Assembly: GCF_000003605.2 (NCBI RefSeq)
Contig: NW_003121911.1
Location: forward strand, 250,594 to 308,978
Reading direction: 5' to 3'
DNA: 58,385 bases
From: Saccoglossus kowalevskii
Taxonomy: Eukaryota; Hemichordata; Enteropneusta; Harrimaniidae
Shown here: one piece after another, positions 1 to 12,530 of the stretch
Numbering within the stretch: position 1 is the stretch's first letter
How the letters are laid out: each line of letters begins with the position of its first letter
Program-made: the position numbers and the translations under genes
Notes under the pieces: model-generated
Told to the model about the DNA's origin: nothing
Database searches by the model: none
Seen by the model: only the letters and a program-made list of their open reading frames with translations

Positions 1-46
1 TCAGTCAAAACAAGTCAGAGATATGGCACGAGAACCACTATCATTA

Positions 47-400
47 AAACAAAATGGCCGCCAGCCGGCCATTTTGAATATTATCTGAAAAACAAAATTA
101 TTTGCATGATGGGCTCATAATGTCTAATGTATATACAAAGTTTGAACAAAATCCATCTGTAAACAGCCGAGAAATGCTTGATTTTGATGATTTTTAGCAC
201 AAAAATGGCCGCCATTCGGCCATCTTAAATCAGATCGTGAAACAAATTGACCTGCATATGTATAATATCATGTGTGATGTATGTGTGAAGTTTGATTGTG
301 ATTGGTCCAGGCATTTCTAAGATACAGGACCGGACGCACGCACAGACGCACGCACGCAGGCACGCACGCACGGACACACGGAGGTCAAAACATAAGAGTG
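47..400. repeat. two-unit interspersed repeat with AATGGCCGCC palindromes
   Basis: Two diverged units of about 147 bp follow each other. Each opens with a palindromic core (AATGGCCGCC, a short spacer, CGGCCAT; near 52-76 and 202-226) and continues with a similar AT-rich stretch containing a shared AGTTTGA motif. The second unit runs into a CGCACGCA-rich simple repeat at about 333-380. I see no coding potential; reading frames here follow the simple repeat. Repeats of this style are common in marine invertebrate genomes. The family is not identified. Confidence 0.5.
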
Positions 401-574
401 CAACTTCTGGGGGAAAATCCATATTGTATAGTGACGTTGATTAATTATGAGAAAGTTGTGTTGACTGACTATAAAGAACTACATAAACCACGATCTGGGA
501 AAAAGGGCGAATAAAAAAAGGGTTTCCATTGCCAAGCAGATTACCGCGCGGATCATGTATATCGAGTGTAAGGG

Positions 575-707
575 CAGGGGCGGATCGAAGATTCTGGAAT
601 AGGGGGGCGATAAGTTGGCCTAAGGCCAAGTTCGCGAGCGCCGATGGCGTGAAGCCCTGTTGGTTGTTAAAAATAGGGGGGCCTCGGCCCCATCTAAATC
701 CGCCAAT
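575..707. mobile_element. hAT-like MITE, diverged copy
   Basis: The left end begins CAGGGGCGGATC and the right end has a partly complementary ATCCGCCAATG. The ends match the complete element at 17641-17796, and both interiors carry runs of G with GGCC-rich text. No clear 8-bp target duplication remains; only a partial AAGGG is shared by the flanks. Non-coding. Confidence 0.5.
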
Positions 708-1600
708 GAAGGGTGATAATGTTTTTGATAATTGAATCATCCGTGGCTCTGTCTTCAATTAAAAGATCAATGGGGAGAAGGCATTGTGCACAATACTGAT
801 ATATCCTGGCTATGCATGCATGTTTCAAGTGCCCCCGGGGTGGGGAGCGAGGGAATAGACGGCGGACCTTTGCTTGTGATCGAAGATGATCACCTCCCGA
901 TCATGGCTCTCCGGTTATCGCCGTGACTTATTTTCCACGTCGTGACGAAAGGCAAGGTATTACTCGCCCATTTCACACATTATTTACACCTCCACCGACA
1001 GCGATCCTCCCTTTATTCCCAAAAAGTTAGCATGCACTTTGAAGTAAATATTTTTTCCCTCGGTTCGATAGCATAGAGGGAAAATACTGTCTTCAATGTT
1101 ACGGTGACAGTATTTGGTGAGATGGGTGGGGCAATGAGATAGGGAATAGCGGGAAGCAGTAGGAAGTTAGTCAGTCTAGTCAGCAACTCAGCAGCTCACA
1201 GACGTTCAAGTTCAATTACATCAAATATTAATTTTAAAAAGTTCATTTAGTTTTGCCCTTATGTGATAACAGTGCAGTCCGACACTGTCCCTGTACTATT
1301 TACTGCATTGCTTTCGGACACAATTCCAGAGAATTTCCTGCAATATAAAGTATAGGGTTCTGTTTTTTTTTTTCTGGGTGGCGGTCATAGGATAACAGGG
1401 AGACCACAACTAGTAACAACCCACCCTGGTAAAAGTGCAATGTAACATTTTTTTCTGCCCACGTCTGTAAATAAGACTGCCGCATCTCTGGTTCATCCAT
1501 AAAGCTGTCGCATCCATCATTATTGAATAAATGAAGTGTAATTGAATTTACTCAATGGAATGAGAGTATAGTTAAGACCTCAGAGAACTGACTGCTGTGT
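708..1600. other. intergenic stretch upstream of CFAP58
   Basis: No gene is visible. The only structure noted is a 10-bp inverted repeat, AAATACTGTC (1082-1091) and GACAGTATTT (1106-1115), able to form a small hairpin. Confidence 0.5.
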
Positions 1601-1625
1601 CGACTGTGGCGAACTTCTTGAAATA

Positions 1626-1670
1626 CCGCCCTCCAGCGGTAGCATTGTTGCAAAAACAGGCGCATGCGCA
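1626..1670. promoter_or_regulatory. candidate CFAP58 promoter-proximal elements (CTCF-like and NRF1-like)
   Basis: Two GC-rich motifs stand out in an AT-rich background about 360-400 bp upstream of the CFAP58 start codon. CCGCCCTCCAGCGGTA (1626-1641) resembles the reverse complement of the CTCF core. GCGCATGCGCA (1660-1670) is a textbook NRF1 palindrome. NRF1 sites are typical of promoters of broadly expressed and ciliary genes in animals. Function is inferred from motif match and position only. Confidence 0.4.
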
Positions 1671-2027
1671 AAAGCTTAACCGTCTCACCGGATCGAAGTG
1701 ATACATTCATTTCACCGTGTCTGTTTTTACATATATGAATGACATATGAAATTGTTTTGTTTTTTTCAGAAAATATTCAATAAAATATATAAAAATATAG
1801 TACGACACTTCAAAGTGTTGAATATTAAAATACAACATAAAAAAATGATCGACCCGTTGGACTAATTTCTTTGTCGCTGTGTGGTATTTGTATTGTGGTA
1901 GTTACTCGGCTTAGTTACGAACAAACAGATTTCGAGTCACCATTGATCAGCTGAAACACGAACTTCAACATTTTGTTAATAACATCGTCACTTTAAAGGC
2001 TAATTGACGTTTCTGGTATTACTAGAA

Positions 2028-5000
2028 ATGTCTGAGGTAAGGATTAGATTGTGAATTTTAAACTGGGTCATGTGTAGTGGCCAGTACTCCTTTAGTTGTC
2101 AGCCTCGCAGCTCAACAACAAATTACTGTGATCTACTAGTCTAGTTTAATAACATTGCTTTGGGAACGCGAAGCATTCGCTTATTATAGTCGATACTATC
2201 ATTTATATGTACGCACTTAGTTAATATTCGATTGTATCTATTCTTAAATTAATTAATGATTGGTATTTTTAGGATAAAAAGAAAGAACCGTCGAAGGAGG
2301 AGCCCAAGGGGGACAAGACAGCTCTCGAGGAAAATGCGTTCGAGGCGCTGGAGAAAGACTTCCAGGAAGTCTTGAACGAGCTGATGGGCGACAGAAGTTT
2401 GGAGAAATTTCGTATGGAATATGAGAAATTGCACCGTGCGCTGAAGAAGTCTCATGAAAGTGAGAAACGTCTTATGCAAAAATGTCGAGAGTTGAACGCC
2501 GAAATTGTCGCAAACTCTGCCAAAGTGTCCACAGCGCTGAAACTGTCCCAAGAAGACCAGACAACAATTGCCTCTCTCAAAAAGGTTAGTGGATGGCGGT
2601 ATTTAATTTAATTAATTGTAACTAGTAGCGTATATATCCATTATGGTTTTTTCATGTGTAAATTTTGCAATTGCTGTTAAAATTCATCATTACTGTTACT
2701 GTATTAGGGGTGTAAATTTGGCAGAATTCGGTCACCGATATCCTGAAAAGATGTATGGGCCCTGTACTGATTCAGCTTCACATCAGTTATAGATATTCCC
2801 TCAATCAATATCGTCCAATCAAAATTACTCAAATGCATCAATTGACAGTATCGTATCATTTGCCCATTTCATAAAAAAATTACACAACATCAACACTTTC
2901 ATTGGCCATATCAAGGTTACTGAAAAAAGTCTAAATATTATCACCAAAATCTAGTTAATTTAAGTTTTACTGCGCTTCCGTCAGTGCATGGAAGCCCAAT
3001 TGTCAAAAATACCTTTCTTCCTTATAGTTATATAATCTGTAGAAATTTTTTGAAAGTTATTTAATAAAAATATATTAATTTTTGTAATAAAAATCTGACC
3101 ATTAAGTAACTTGCCTATGAAAATAACTCATCTTAAAGCTTCCTAGTCATCGTGTCACACCGCATTGTTATATATGGGTTTTATATGCATTCAATCAATG
3201 CATGTAAAATTCATTGTTTACATGAAAATTTAATTTGTGCTACATGACGACGATGTTTTAGGAGAACATAAAGTATTTATCAAATCAAAACACTGATGCT
3301 GTAATCAACTATTCTTTGGTGCTATATGTATAAAATTATTAACTCTCGATTAATGTAATTTGTTTAGGAAATTGAGAAAGCATGGAAAATGGTGGATGCA
3401 TCTCATGAGAAAGAACAACGTGCAAGGGAAACTATTCAGTCTTTGAAGATGGAGATTGCAAATTTGAGCAAGCTAGTAGAACAAGGTGCTGGTCTCTCAA
3501 TGGGTCAAGAACACAGGTAAATAATATTACAAATAGAAGATAATATTTGGTAATTGTAGTCCTAAATAACTATTAAAAATAGCTAGACGTTTCGAGCAAT
3601 GGCTCTTTATCGATAACATAGAAGAAAATGTTAAAACGTACAGGTAATATTACTTTTATCTTCTCACCAATTACAATTGCTTGCTTTATCTAGCTGCAGT
3701 TTATTTTGTCTGAAAGTAGTAGTTTCACTTAGTTTTATTTTCTGCTGAACTTATCTCTTCCATAAAAATACAGTATAATACAGCATAGTCTGAAGTACTT
3801 TGTTTGTTTGTATGTACATGTATGTACACTACATTTTATGAATTTCAAATGATTACAAACCGCCTTAGATGAATATTTTCCGTATAGAATCTAGAATCTA
3901 CAATAGTCAATGTGACCTTTGACCCTTTCACGATTATTTTCCAGCTAATAAATTTATACTGGATTTTAAATGCCAAAATGTGATGATAATATTACTTGTA
4001 CTATTCAAATTATATTCAACATGTATTTTAGACCGATTTATTTGAAGCTTTTTGAATAAATTAAATAAGATATTCTATGTTAGTTAGCCAAGATTGGGAA
4101 AGACCCATAGTACCGGTAATAGATTTTACCGAAAGGCTTAGCTAACCAATGAAAACATCTTCTTTTGATTTGAATGTAGTACAATGGTTTTACGAGACAA
4201 ATATTTTATAAATTGAAATGTTATAAAGAGCTATTGCTTTAAACATCTATCTAACGATTACCAATCTACTGACAGTCTATGTACATTGATCGTCATAGAT
4301 CATCATAGTATTACAGTTCACTGTTGTAGTGTGGCATCTACATGTGGTGGTCATTTCTCATGCAATTCTTTTATAGTTTTAGCTGTAACCAGCCCTATTG
4401 AATGAAATGAAGTTGTAATTGGTTGGAATTGTTTAGACTTGCAGCAATCTCAAATGTTAAGTCCCAGCAGTGTTTGATGACATAGATTTTAGCCATTGTA
4501 CTTTATTATCTTTCAAGTTATTTAGTTACTGCGTAGATACATACATTTTCCCACATTTCTGACCAGTGTTCGAAATTAACTGAAAATCATAAAAGGCCCG
4601 AAGGACCTATGTCAAATTGAAACTGTAGGTCCTTCTAGCTAACTGTAGGCCCTGATATTTAACAAAGACTAAACGGATAATACAAGCTTGCAATTGCAAA
4701 ACCTTTATTTACTAATTAATCAGATATATTATCTGCAGCCTCAAAGAAGTCATCATCATTTCTTTCATCGTCACTAAACTCATCAAAATCTTCAGAAAAA
4801 ACACTATCACGATCATTCAGCAAGCTTGAATTAAGACTCGTATGCCCAGGTCGATGAGTGATGCCATTTGTTGATCAAACGTGCAAGAAAACGCAATTTT
4901 GAAACAATTCTGGAGTTACTATCGATATTTATTATATATTTGGTCTTACTATCATACTTAATAATGGAACGTTTTTTTTAAATATAAATTTATGGTCGGT

Positions 5001-8000
5001 CACAAGGAATGATGGTTTTTCACAGCTCTAGGCCCTTTACACCCACTGTCGGCGTGAGGCCGACGGACCGACGTTAATTTCGAACACTGTTTCTGACATA
5101 CAAAATACATATTTTGCTGTGCAGTTGATGGTTGACTTATTGATTTCTCTCTATTGCAGCGTTAATGAATTACTCAAAGCTAAGGAAGATCTCACCAAAG
5201 AAAGGGATGAACAGTTGAATGAGATTGTGAAGCTACGCGAAGCTTTAACTGAGGCTAATAATAGAATGGCCAAGGCTGAGAAAGATAAAGATGATGCAGA
5301 ATCTAAGATAGCTGAGGTAGGGAGAAAAGAGAGTGGGGTCAAAGAGCAAATAACAGATCATAATTTTGAATTTGATGTCCAGGTTTTCAACATTTCATCA
5401 ATCTCACACTCACACTCTTTGCTGTTTTCCTTTTTCAGTTGAACCAAGATATCCAGGTGCGAAGCAATGAAGCCCAGCGCGAGTCTCGTAGAAAAGACAA
5501 ACTGGAGAGGGAGTTGAAACAATCCAAAGCTGAACAAGAAACCAAAGCGTCTGAAATTAAAACAATGTCAACACAGCTTGGAAAGTACAAGGAGGATGTT
5601 TCAAAGTTGGAAACACAGCTGAAGGAGAATAGGGTAGGTTTTTTTTAATTTTAATTCCATAATTAAAGTATGCTGGCTAATCTACAAATATATTCATTTA
5701 AGTTTGTTATGTAGGAATTGCCTTTTCATATAGTTTAAGTACCACCAGTGATTTTAGTATTAGTATAGCTACACTTTCAGTGATAATTTCATTCTCACAG
5801 TAATGTACTGTAAAGTGATTTTATTTTGTGAAGCAACAAATATCTTGTATCTGTGAGCTAGGATTCTAAAGCTCCGAGTCCCTGCATCTTTGGAGATTTT
5901 TTTCCTCGTGGACACCGATAAATCGTGAAAATTCCTGGCAACGAAAATTAAACTGTATACAGTTTTCAGATCACATGAGTAATAACATGAATGTTTGGTA
6001 GTATTATAGCTTAAAAGCATCTTATAAATAATGTCACGATTTCTAAAAAACTTTTTTTTTTATTTTTCCTTTTACAGATTCTCTATGAGCGTGCTCAGAA
6101 AGATAGCGATATATTGAATGCCCGGTTTACCAAACTGCAGACTGATTACGAGCAACAACTTATTAACGCTGATACACTAGCTCAAGAAAACCAACAGAGA
6201 GTTGCTGAACTTAGAGTAAGTATAGTAGCTGCAATTGTGCTGCAACACACCTTGTCTTGTAATTATAATAATAGTATTATGTATTTCTATATGTGTGCTT
6301 TTCCAACTGTAAGTGAGTATGCATGAGCACTCTATTATGGAGCAGGTTTTTCAAAATTTTCTTTTTTGCTCAACTTTTAATGTTATTTTATCTTTTGGTG
6401 TGCAGGCTAAAGAAGATGAGATCAATGCATTGAAACAGGACACTATTCGTCTTAGTAAGATGCGTGAAACCATCCAGCGTAGACTGCGTTCAGTGGAAGA
6501 TCAGAAAGCTGAGACTGAACAACAAAAAGAGACTCTAAAGAGTCAGATTGTTGGTCTTGAAAGAGGTAAACATACATATATGATTGCTTTCAAACACAGC
6601 TACCAAGAATTATTAGAATTATTTTTTCACTATAAATATGTGAAGATGGTAGTTGTTTTCAAAATTGTTCTATTTCATTCTCACAGACATGAAGTTGATG
6701 GTTAAAAATATGATAATGAATGTCATGACTGAATTGATTACAGAGTAGTTTCAATCAGAGCTTGACCTCTGTATTCACTACCAGAATATAGCAAACAACT
6801 CTTGACAGTACTCTTGTTGTAGTCACATGTAATATATAATAAACCGTAATAAACCGTGAATGTTGAATGAAGAAAGTATGCTCAATAGAGCTTTCCTTGG
6901 CCTCAAAACTACATGGATAGTGTCTGGAAAATTTCACTCTGGTTAATTTAGGCAGGGAGTCAGTGATTTTCATATAATTCAATCCATGTGACCAACATTA
7001 AATTATCATATCACATCATGAGTGGCAGTTTACAGTACATTATGTAAACCATGTAGTATCTAAATAAAAAATTGCATTATTGTATACTTGGTCATTTAAA
7101 TGTGACCTATTTTAGCCATAGGCCGTTGTCATTTACATATCTATTGCAGCAAATCCATATTTTAGGCAGCAATAATTATTTTCGGTCAAAACATACAGTA
7201 CATAATTCTTGAGAAATCCCATGTTAACCTGAAAAAGGTTATTTTTTTGTTATCTGTTTATATAAACAGATGCTGCTTCAGTAAGATATCAGTATTATTT
7301 GATTTAATATCTCTCAATACTTGTGCCTACATGTAGAACTGATTTGGCAGTCACAGAGACTCAAGTGTGAGTTTGTATTTGCTATTGTTTACCCCAGAAA
7401 TTGAAGCTGGTAAAAAACAGCAAGAAATGGACAGGAAAGCCATCGACGACCTTGTGCGTGAACGTGATATCCTGAATAAGAACATGTTGAAGGCTGCCAG
7501 CGCTACGCAGAAACAACTGAGCTTGGTGAAATTGCACGAACAGTCCAAGAAGAATCTGGAACAAGAAATCCAGAACTACAAGGAAGAAGCCCAGAAGCAG
7601 CGTAAGATAATCTATCAGTTGGAGAAAGAGCGTGATCGTTACATTAATGAAGCCAGCGAACTTACTCAGAAGGTACAGTTACGTTAATTATTTCACGTTC
7701 GTTCTGTTCAAGTTTTCAAATAATCTGTGAGTGAGGTTATTTCTTTGGTTTATAAGTTCATGAGAAACATATTTTAATTTGAGTGACATTATTCATGCAG
7801 GTTTTACAACACATGGAGGATGTGAAAGTCCGTGAAATGCAGATCTTTGATTACAAGAAGAAAATTGCTGAAGCCGAAACCAAGTTGAAACAGCAGCAGA
7901 ATTTGTACGAGGCTGTACGCAGTGATCGTAACTTGTACAGCAAGAACCTGATAGAATCCCAGGTATGTTTTGTACATCAGTGATTTTTTCATATTATTTT

Positions 8001-10797
8001 TTTAATTTTGCAGATACCTTTTGGGCATTTTGAACCTCTACATAAATTCCTCAATGGTTGTATTTTGTGTAGTACATTATTATATTCAAAGATGCATTAC
8101 TGTCAATGAACTTCATTGGTGCTACATCCTGTCATATTGATAGAGATGTTTACAAAATTGATTTTTCAAATTTATGCATGTAATATTTAACGAGATCAGT
8201 TCAGATCAGATCAGATGTACTGCAATTAATTATTCTACTAATATTTAACGAGATCAGTTCAGATCAGATCAGATGTACTGCAATTAATTATTCTACTGCA
8301 TGCAGGATGAGATTACAGAAATGAAGAGGAAGTTGAAAATCATGAACCATCAAATTGATCAACTCAAGGAAGAGATCACTGCTAAAGAAGCCGCTCTGGT
8401 CAAAGAGCATCTGGATCATCAGCGGGTTGAGAAAGAGAAAGAGGCTCTAAAGATGGAGCTTCAGAGGATGAAACAACAAGCTGCTGAGAACAAGGCTTAC
8501 ATCGAATCGCAGGAGGCAGAGGAACGTAAACTCCTCAAGATCATCTCTGAAGCTGATGCTGAAAGACTGCGACAGAAGAAGGAACTAGATCAAGTAATAA
8601 GTGAGAGAGACATTCTGGGTACTCAACTTGTACGTCGTAATGATGAGCTGGCCTTGCTGTATGAGAAAATCAAAATCCAACAGTCAACTCTGAATAAAGG
8701 TGAGATCCAGTACCGACAACGCTTGGAGGATGTACGCCTGCTCAAACTTGAGATCAAAAAGCTGCGTAGGGAGAAGAATATTCTTAATAAAAGTGTGGCA
8801 AATGTTGACGACTTGAGGTAAGTTCAGTGTCATTTAACTGTAGTCACCACTTGTTTCAAATTTTATTTTTATTGATGCAATCAACTTCTACAATGTATAT
8901 TGTTCTGATCTTATCCTGCTGATGTTTCTTGAACTTTTCAGGCGAGAAGTCTATCATTTGCAGCGAGAACTTCTCCGCGAGAGAACACGTTGTAAGGCAC
9001 TGGAGGAGGAACTAGAGAATCCAATGAACATCCATCGCTGGCGTAAACTCGAAGGCAGTGATCCCAGCACATACGAAATGATACAGAAAATCCAAACATT
9101 GCAGCGCCGTTTGATTCAGAAGACTGAGGAGGTAGTGGAGAAGGAATTGTTGATTCAAGAGAAAGAAAAGTTGTACGTTGAATTGAAACATATCCTGGCA
9201 AGACAACCTGGGCCTGAAGTCGCTGAACAGTTGCAGATCTATCAGCAAACACTCAAAGAAAAAACAAAACAAATGAAAGTGAGTCATGTGTTAATACTCA
9301 TTATTATACATCTGTCATCGTAACGCCATTTAATTTTGCGGTATTTTCATACTACCATATTAGGAAATGCGAAATCCAAATATGAAATTATTACGCACGT
9401 AAGCGTCCTCTAATAATAAAAACAAACATGGCTGCTACCAGAGTTTGACCGGACTCCACACAAAGAAATTCGCTGATTCTGTTGTAAACATTTTTGGATT
9501 TCGGCATTCCCGTAGTGTATCCTTGGAAGAAAAAGATATATAATAATAAGGTTATTACGAGGATATCTCAAAGTATGCACTCAGACAGTTCGCAGCCCAA
9601 CGACCTCCACTGCGTGTCGGTCGATACTCCAGCTGTACTGTCTTCATGCATACTTTGAGGTATCCTCGTAATAACCTCATATTATTCTGAATGTTTTTTG
9701 ATGTATCTCTGTCTGAACATCTGAATGCAAAATAGAATTTTTTCAGAATCCTGTTGATGTAACCAGTGATAAAAATGTATGTACATTTCTGAGTTATGCA
9801 ATACCAAACTCTTGTGTTCTGTTGCTAGGCAATGTCTTCTGAATTAAACATGTACGAATCTCAAGCTAACGAGTATAAATATGAAATAGAGAGACTTGCT
9901 AGAGAGCTGCAAGAAGCTAAGAAAAAATACTTCATCCAGAAAAGAAAAGAGCAGCAACAAAGGTGAGTACATTTGGAAAAAATTTACATTTATTTTGGTT
10001 TGCATCTACTAAAATTATGTTTTGTGATTAGACATGTTTTTCGACATCCTCATAATCTATGTTGTGTGACTGTGACTGTGTTTTAGGATTTTTGAATGAT
10101 GGGAATATACAATTGCAATCATCATTAAGTAATACATTGTGTTTTTACCAAAATAAATTTCTATATCCTCTAAAACTAAAATCGATATACATGTAATGTA
10201 ATACATCCATAATAAAATAACAGGTGTCGAAAATAACGTCGTTTTTTGTTTACACTCATTAAAAAGCAGTATATGAATTAAAATGAATAAATAAAAGCAG
10301 TTGTCGAATGAGAGGTTATTAGTAGTTGTATTTATTTGCAGTAACAATTAATAAATAAATGAAAAAAAAATGTGTCATTATAACATCATTTTCGAAAAAA
10401 TTACCAGGAATATTTTGTTGTGGCTGGCTGTTATGTTTATTTCAATGATATGCATGTATTGCCGAGTCTGATTACACATCACAAACACCAGTGACATTTT
10501 TATTTGACCTGGGTTCCTCCACTCATTCCTCACAAATAAGAGACTTATCCAATTTACTGGGACTATTTTTAAGGGTAACAATAACCAAAAGGGAATAGTG
10601 GTCCCATCCAACCATATGTCAACTATTACATTCACTAAAATATACTCTTTTTTTTTTCTCTTTCATTATATTACAGGGAGCGTGAAAGAGCTTTAGCACA
10701 GGCTGGTGCTCCAGTTATTCAACCTCAGCGACACGACGGACCAAGGTTCACCGGTGGAGGATTTAATCTCAAACCAAAAGAACTCAAAGCATCTTAA
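2028..10797 (+). CDS. CFAP58: cilia- and flagella-associated protein 58 (CFAP58/CCDC147), complete, 13 coding exons
   Basis: Coding exons: 2028-2036, 2273-2584, 3368-3516, 5160-5316, 5439-5633, 6078-6215, 6406-6565, 7398-7672, 7801-7962, 8306-8817, 8942-9278, 9829-9962, 10677-10797. They join in frame with GT-AG introns to 2661 nt, giving 886 residues plus TAA; human CFAP58 is about 872. The product is almost entirely charged alpha-helical coiled coil (Glu/Lys/Gln-rich heptads). It carries the family motif with residues NPMNIHRWRKLEGSDP at about 716-731 and ends in a short non-helical Pro/Gly-rich tail (about 860-886). In vertebrates the protein is an axonemal/flagellar coiled-coil factor needed for sperm-tail and cilium assembly. 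The first coding exon holds only three codons (Met-Ser-Glu). Later internal Met codons would cut off the conserved N-terminus, so the 2028 start is preferred. All exons are open and intact. The orthology is firm; each splice site is inferred from phase and consensus. Confidence 0.95.
4564..5089 (-). mobile_element. complete non-autonomous hAT transposon in CFAP58 intron 3
   Basis: The element has perfect 17-bp terminal inverted repeats: CAGTGTTCGAAATTAAC at the left end and its complement at the right. It is flanked by a perfect 8-bp target duplication, TTTCTGAC (4556-4563 and 5090-5097), the hAT signature. Length is 526 bp, too short for a transposase. On the minus strand an open stretch of over 40 codons ends in a very acidic tail (containing SEDFDEFSDDER) with a stop near 4720 followed by AATAAA. 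This looks like the 3' end of the parent element's gene kept in an internally deleted copy. The intact ends suggest fairly recent insertion. Confidence 0.85.
8181..8296 (+). repeat. perfect 58-bp tandem duplication abutting a CFAP58 splice acceptor
   Basis: Two identical 58-bp copies (8181-8238 and 8239-8296) lie in intron 9, ending 9 bp before exon 10 (8306). Each copy holds overlapping AGATC/CAGATCAGATC motifs and a CTGCAATTAATTATTCTAC segment that could supply a branch point and pyrimidine-poor acceptor tract. Absence of any mismatch implies a very recent duplication or an assembly artefact. Confidence 0.9.
9363..9510. repeat. foldback element in CFAP58 intron 11
   Basis: GGAAATGCGAAATCCAAATATG at the left pairs imperfectly with CATTTTTGGATTTCGGCATTCC at the right, about 22 bp per arm with roughly 100 bp between. 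No target duplication was identified. Probably a decayed MITE. Confidence 0.45.
9542..9686. repeat. long-stem inverted repeat (MITE-like hairpin) in CFAP58 intron 11
   Basis: The left arm, starting AATAATAAGGTTATTACGAG, is nearly complementary to the right arm ending CTCGTAATAACCTCATATTA. Pairing extends about 38 bp through AAAGTATGCA/TGCATACTTT and reaches inner GACAGT/ACTGTC blocks. The transcribed intron would fold into a long hairpin. A non-autonomous transposon is most likely; a hairpin-RNA source is possible but unsupported. Confidence 0.7.
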
Positions 10798-11486
10798 AAC
10801 TAATTTACAATTAATATCAGATGCAACATTCTTCATTTGGACTTTGATTTATTTGTGCTACATGAAACCCATGTATCTGCTCCCTCTGGAATTGTTTTAT
10901 ATTAATTAAACTACAACAAGCTATACTGTTTGGTTGTTGTGGTTCATTATGTGATGTTACTTCATGTTATGTTGAAGCTGTGCATTCTTACTTCGATCAA
11001 AATGCAGTATGGAGTACTTTTGATTTCCCTGTGAGGAGATTGTGAAGTCTTTACTGCTGTCTGTAGGCTAATATGTGCCAAATTTTGTTGTGTGAATATG
11101 CGTCAGTTATAAGATACCTGGTTGAAATAACTTGGAAAGTCAATAACAATAATACATACACAGGGTATTGCCATAATTGATTATTATGATTATTAAGATT
11201 CTCCTGGTATATGCTTCTGAATGTTTTCTGATACACAATTTTCAGTTAACGAATTACGCAGCTTGATGTAATTAGGAACAGTAGATTAACATTTTATTTC
11301 CCACTATACTAGATGCGTATATTCACACTTTGAAATGTGTTACCGGTGTATACTGGTCCTGAGACATCGATAAACCTGTTGTAATCCCCTTGGTGTGTCA
11401 ACTATGCAACTTGATTAAGTGTTCTCTTAGAAACATTAAATGTTATTTTCTTGAAATCTAAAACAAATTATTGAATTGTTATCTCC

Positions 11487-11492
11487 AATAAA
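11487..11492 (+). terminator. candidate CFAP58 poly(A) signal
   Basis: AATAAA occurs about 690 bp after the CFAP58 stop and is followed by a TTTTTTGTGTTT stretch, a plausible downstream U/GU element. A second AATAAA is at 11635-11640. Choice between them is not possible from sequence. Confidence 0.5.
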
Positions 11493-12017
11493 ATGTACCA
11501 ATTATATTTTTTGTGTTTCCCCATTATTTCTCCATTATTGTCCATATTGAAATCACAAACTGTGTTGTACTATGCAAGTTCAGTTTGTCAGTGGTCTCCA
11601 TAGCTTTATGGTCCAGTATGATGATGAATTTACAAATAAATGTTTCTATATCTTCTACATCCTTTATTGTTGCAACAGGCAACATGTTTTCCTTTTTTTG
11701 CTAATGAGTATCATGATTTACCCAATGAGACCTAGACAGCTTGAAAAGTCTAGGTTCATTACAATGAATATACTTAGCATATCTTTATATATGAAAATTC
11801 ATGCATGTTGCTACTGCCTTGCTTCATCGATACTGAATCACACTGAACAACACTTTTTTGAAAAATATAAGGATTAAACTGATCAAATTGATTCTGTATA
11901 TAATCTCATTCATACTAAATGCTAAAATCGTTGACACCTTTCCAGAAACCTTGTGACGAGTTGGGAGAGAGGGGCCACTAGTACAAGAACCTTTTGATGT
12001 ACACGGTTGTCAGTCAC

Positions 12018-12240
12018 AACAGCGCCCCCTAGTGGTAACATCTACTGTAACTTCCTTTCTGAAAGTTGTGCTTTGGATCATTTATTTGGAGCACAGTCCG
12101 CAGAGGGTCTGTGGTTGGAGGAAGTCTGAAGAAGAGCGTCCAGGAAACACAAATTCCTGTACAGTCCCAAATTCGTAGGGAATGGACATGGACACAAATA
12201 CTGTTTGTGCCCAAGGATTGTGTGGTCGGTGTCTCGCATA
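12018..12240. repeat. dispersed repeat, copy 1, carrying a CTCF core motif
   Basis: The segment begins with CAGCGCCCCCTAGTGGT. The complement of 12022-12035 reads CCACTAGGGGGCGC, a consensus-quality CTCF core. It continues with CTACTGTAAC and a GGAAGTCTGAAGAAGAG / GGAAACACA tract that is recognisably repeated at 18119-18330 and 19464-19640. Non-coding; reading frames on both strands are incidental. Confidence 0.5.
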
Positions 12241-12325
12241 CCCATATATAAATAATACAACTTCTTACAAGTGATCCCCAGGGTCCGATTCCTGGACTAA
12301 GTAATGGTAAACGACTAGTTTGAAT

Positions 12326-12530
12326 TAGACTGGCAAAGTCGGGACTTCATTTTTGTTTTACAATAAGAAATAATTAATTGTTTGAAGTGATCGCAAAAAC
12401 TAACGTGACCCACAGTTCCTAAAGGGACTGTGCGTGACCGCTAGTTTTCGCGATCACGTTAAAAAGGCTAAATTGACAATTACCTTTTTTTTTTGTAAAA
12501 CAAGAAAGAAATCCCGACTTTGTTAGTCCA
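12326..12530. mobile_element. foldback/MITE element with about 100-bp inverted arms
   Basis: The left arm (GACTGGCAAAGTCGGGACTT, then TTTTGTTTTACAA, then GATCGCAAAAACTAACGTGAC) is matched in reverse complement by the right arm (GTGACCGCTAGTTTTCGCGATCACG, TTGTAAAACAAGAAAG, ATCCCGACTTTGTTAGTCC). The turn lies near TTCCTAAAGGGA at about 12416-12427. It is followed at once by a 10-bp hairpin, CCATGGAACT (12528-12537) and AGTTCCATGG (12546-12555). No open frame. Confidence 0.7.
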
